From: Armatimonadota bacterium | GTDB taxonomy: Bacteria; Armatimonadota; Fimbriimonadia; Fimbriimonadales; Fimbriimonadaceae | Direction: 5' to 3' | NCBI GenBank assembly: GCA_023392285.1 | Contig: JAEVZK010000033.1 | Coordinates: forward strand, 1 to 17,023 | DNA: 17,023 nucleotides | Shown here: positions 14,996-17,023 of the stretch, piece after piece | Layout: each line of letters begins with the position of its first letter | Position numbering within the stretch: the stretch's first letter is position 1 | Translations under genes and position numbers: made by a program | The notes under the pieces: model-generated | Database searches by the model: none | Seen by the model: only the letters and a program-made list of their open reading frames with translations | What the model was told of the DNA's origin: nothing

Positions 14996-15337
14996 TCAGG
15001 AAGGCTTCGGCCCGGATTCGGCAACAAGAACCGAGCTAATGCCGCCGCGCACGGCGAAGGTAGCGGTGATCCGCATCCAGCGAGGGGAACAGGCGGCTGA
15101 GAGTTCATCGAGGAGGCGGTTCGTCACGCCTTCGTAGTAGATTCCTTCCTGGCGAAATCCGTAATAGTAGAGTTTCAGCGATTTTAGTTCGATGCAGGTT
15201 TCGTCGGGAATGTAATCGAGTTCGATAGTGGCGAAATCGGGTTGGCCAGTCTTTGGGCAGACACTCGTGAACTCTGGGCAGATGTGTTTGATCGTGTAAT
15301 TGCGGTGCGGAGCGGGATTCGGGAAAGTTTCGAGCAT
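14996..15337 (-). CDS. queF: NADPH-dependent 7-cyano-7-deazaguanine reductase (preQ0 reductase)
   Basis: Reduces the nitrile of preQ0 to preQ1 in queuosine tRNA modification. Short unimodal (YkvM-type) form, 113 residues from the ATG at 15335-15337. The catalytic Cys lies in FTSVCPKTGQPDF (C27) with the paired Asp seven residues on (D34). The QueF motif ELKSLKLYYYGF that binds NADPH is present, as are the later EGIYYEG and FAVRGGI. The N-terminus is shorter than in B. subtilis; the frame stays open to a TTG at 15403, and residues ITPILT before this Met could belong to the protein. Neither start has a good ribosome binding site. No preQ1 riboswitch is seen upstream. Confidence 0.9.
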   Translation of the reverse strand: MLETFPNPAPHRNYTIKHICPEFTSVCPKTGQPDFATIELDYIPDETCIELKSLKLYYYGFRQEGIYYEGVTNRLLDELSAACSPRWMRITATFAVRGGISSVLVAESGPKPS

Positions 15338-15549
15338 GGTCAGAATTGGTGTAATGCGCTTTTTAGAGGCCGAATAGCATTCTTCGACATTATGGCAGCG
15401 CAAACGCGGTGTCGCGCTGAGGCGATGGGCCAGTTTCGCCGATGAAGACGTTTCCCCGTTATCAGCTGAGAACTGATGTCGCTTAACCCTCCCGCTAAGG
15501 GCGTAAATTCATTAGCAGTTTGCCCGCCTCGCTTGATCGACACTGATTT

Positions 15550-15580
15550 GTGGCTGCTGTTGCGCGGTTGTCAACCGGTG
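15550..15580. repeat. Solo, decayed REP-like sequence
   Basis: CGGTTGTCAACCGGTG (15565-15580) matches 15 of 16 bases of the REP hairpin inside dnaE (11796-11811). A GTGGC lies at 15550-15554, about where the outer REP box would be, but the outer hairpin between them is not intact. A GGGGG follows at 15585. It is probably an old REP copy. Confidence 0.45.
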
Positions 15581-15599
15581 ATTTGGGGGCATTTCCGGC

Positions 15600-15642
15600 C
15601 AGATCCCTCTGTCGAGCCGAAGGACGGCTCGAACTCGGGATG
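15600..15642. repeat. Palindromic intergenic element
   Basis: A 7-bp perfect stem CGAGCCG/CGGCTCG with loop AAGGA (15613-15631). It is embedded in a context that reads on the minus strand as TCATCCCGAGTT...GAGGGATCT. This style, beginning TCATCCCGAG and ending GGGATCT around a hairpin, is commonly seen as a dispersed extragenic repeat. Only one copy is present in the window. Confidence 0.4.
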
Positions 15643-15988
15643 ACGAGCGAATCCGTTGTTCCAAGTAATCTCCATGATGACGTGCGGGCAAACCAAACCG
15701 TCGACCCGAGCAAGCCTGAGACGCGCCGAGGAAACTGATGGTAGCCGTGCATCGCTTGCAGCTTGAGCGGTAATCGTAGGTGAGGCTGTTCGTTCCCACG
15801 TTGGTTACCGGGGAGGTGGTGCAACTGGCTGCGTCGTAGCCGCAGCGGTTCGCCGGCAGCCGCTCTTGGCCGTTGCGTGCTTCCGCTCCTCCCTTTAGCA
15901 ATCACCCTTCATTCCATTGTAAGCTCACTTTCACTCCACCGCAAGCGGCGGAACCATAAAAGTTGCTTGTCACCTCGTTTGCTATCCC

Positions 15989-16453
15989 TCACCGGGGGAT
16001 TTCAAATTCCTGCGTTAACCAATACCAATGATCTCCAATTGCCTTGGTTCTGGATGAGGCAAGATCCCTAAGTTCCTGTTTACTCAGCTTTTGGCTCAAA
16101 AACATCTCGTACGCTAAAAGCGAGCCGTAAAAGTCGGAGCTCTTCCTTCGACTCGTAAACGATTGCCAATCACTATATCCAAGGTCAATAAGACATCTTA
16201 AAGCATAGTATCTTATCAAATAGTAGGTACGGCTACCAGCCACTTCCCTCAAAAACGCTATTGCCCCTTCACATTCCACTAGGCCAACAGTTTCAACGAT
16301 TTCCAGCCGTACGAGATAGTGTTTGGAGAATGGATAGGCTTTGGCAAGAGTTGCGAAATCGGAACAACTATAACCTTTCTTTAAATATGTTACAGCCTCC
16401 CACGCAGTGGGCAAGTTATCTCGCAACGCACGCTCCGCTTCCACTCTTGTCAT
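15989..16453 (-). CDS. Small HEAT-repeat-like protein of unknown function
   Basis: 154 residues, ATG at 16451-16453. Alpha-helical, with a HEAT-like unit pattern LVRLEIVETVGLV...AIAFLREV...YLIRYYALRCLIDLGY at about 45-95. No catalytic motif and no signal peptide. It lies 74 bp downstream of another orphan gene on the same strand, in DNA more AT-rich than the rest of the window, which suggests acquisition. Small HEAT-like proteins are often immunity proteins to polymorphic toxins; here that is speculation from context. Confidence 0.6.
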   Translation of the reverse strand: MTRVEAERALRDNLPTAWEAVTYLKKGYSCSDFATLAKAYPFSKHYLVRLEIVETVGLVECEGAIAFLREVAGSRTYYLIRYYALRCLIDLGYSDWQSFTSRRKSSDFYGSLLAYEMFLSQKLSKQELRDLASSRTKAIGDHWYWLTQEFEIPR

Positions 16454-16527
16454 TTCAGGTAATCCGGTGCTCTTTAGTGGCCGCCCCTCCTCCCTCGCGG
16501 CTCGTGAGCGCCGCGCAGCAGGTCAGT

Positions 16528-17004
16528 TTAAAGTTCTTCAGTGCTCGCATTGAACAACGTCTTTAACGCCATAAAAGCGTAGTCCGGTGAAAGTTGCCTC
16601 ATATAGTTTAGACTTATAGCCATCCTATGAAATTTGCCTTTATCTTGCCAGGACCTTACTCTAGAGAACATCCTCGTAAGATACACGCCCAAAGCTTCCA
16701 CGGTGTTTGGCATGCCCCGCTGAGAACCTGGGCTGGCGAGCCCAAGTCCATCGTACCAAATGAAGCTTGGCAAGAACTCCCGCTCCGCATGGCTGATGCG
16801 CTGATACAGTGATTGCGGGATAACAGTCGCATCACAGTTCAGCGTGTGGGCATTCGCAATATAATCGTATTCTGCGTCTGCCGGGAGCGTCTTGACATCT
16901 AATCCGAGGTTTGTTATTGCGCCGTGTTCATCGAGGACGCCGCACCAGTACCAAGCAAATGCTGTTTGGTCGAACCTGTGCGCCACAACGTTTTCATTTG
17001 ACAT
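16528..17004 (-). CDS. Hypothetical protein
   Basis: 158 residues, ATG at 17002-17004, no clear ribosome binding site. Not recognised. It appears soluble, rich in aromatic residues near the start (FDQTAFAWYWCGVLDEHG), with a likely helical C-terminal part (YLTRMFSRVRSWQDKGKFHRM and NYMRQLSPDYAFMALKTLF-like). It is upstream of the HEAT-like gene on the same strand and shares its AT-rich composition, so the two may be an acquired pair. The window ends 19 bp before the start, so its own upstream partner is unseen. Confidence 0.55.
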   Translation of the reverse strand: MSNENVVAHRFDQTAFAWYWCGVLDEHGAITNLGLDVKTLPADAEYDYIANAHTLNCDATVIPQSLYQRISHAEREFLPSFIWYDGLGLASPGSQRGMPNTVEALGVYLTRMFSRVRSWQDKGKFHRMAISLNYMRQLSPDYAFMALKTLFNASTEEL

Positions 17005-17023
17005 GGTGAGAAAACATGTCTGA

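Larger units (their letters stand above)
15338..15988. other. Stretch without a supported gene, with repeat relics
   Basis: Some 650 bp between queF and the orphan genes. The first 66 bp may hold an extended queF N-terminus. A decayed REP-like hairpin (about 15550-15580) and a second hairpin element (15600-15642) follow. On the minus strand 15745-15901 translates to GYDAAS...GTNSLTYDYR, faintly like an RHS/YD repeat, but it then runs into non-protein-like sequence. I treat it at most as a remnant. Open frames here lack convincing protein character. Confidence 0.5.

Noticed and set aside
15404..15480. preQ1 riboswitch upstream of queF
   Set aside because: No preQ1-I or preQ1-II consensus stem and A-rich tail could be found on the minus strand.

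Overview
The window reads like a stretch of chromosome from a free-living diderm-type bacterium with moderate to high GC. The combination seen is: a stand-alone clpP-clpX pair; a cell-wall amidase built from stalk, AMIN and Amidase_3 domains and followed by a GerMN lipoprotein-like gene; small unimodal QueF; PHP-containing DnaE; and RAYT/REP elements. This would suit Armatimonadota (Fimbriimonadia-like). The taxon is an inference from gene style, not from a marker that settles it.

Layout. 1-1830 (minus): an MpsC/DUF2294-family gene directly abutting a membrane sensor histidine kinase whose C-terminus runs off the left edge. 1943-2599 (plus): a membrane-anchored thioredoxin-fold protein with a CPC motif, followed by tRNA-Arg(UCG) on the minus strand. 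2864-4787 (plus): the clpP-clpX operon with a strong ribosome binding site on a TTG start and a perfect hairpin after clpX. 4883-6040 (minus): tRNA-Val(UAC) and a DoxX-like multi-pass membrane protein. 6287-8572 (plus): a near-consensus sigma70 promoter, a secreted N-acetylmuramoyl-L-alanine amidase and an overlapping GerMN protein. 8582-9864 (minus): a translationally coupled pair of membrane enzymes, a PAP2 phosphatase and an M50B-type protease-like protein. 10057-14235 (plus): dnaE. 14258-14989 (plus): a secreted protein of unknown function. 14996-15337 (minus): queF. 15338-17023: a poorly coding stretch with repeat relics, followed by two minus-strand orphan genes in more AT-rich DNA.

The outstanding feature is in dnaE. 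The replicative polymerase alpha subunit reads as one open frame of 1392 codons, but residues about 570-795 are not polymerase. They are an entire REP-associated tyrosine transposase (RAYT, Y1/HUH family) with its HUH motif and catalytic Tyr intact, flanked by two inverted double-hairpin REP sequences. The inserted unit is 678 bp, exactly 226 codons, and removing it leaves a DnaE of normal size (1166 aa). It sits 20 residues after the third catalytic Asp of the polymerase. No ATG lies before the HUH motif and no stop codon ends the transposase, so it appears to be made only as part of the polymerase. The two REP ends keep the same loops and spacer while their stems differ by compensatory changes. 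A solo, decayed REP-like hairpin lies near 15550-15580.

The other genes are ordinary housekeeping or envelope functions: protein quality control (ClpXP), peptidoglycan hydrolysis (amidase and GerMN), lipid phosphate or membrane proteolysis (PAP2, M50B), queuosine synthesis (QueF) and signalling (histidine kinase).
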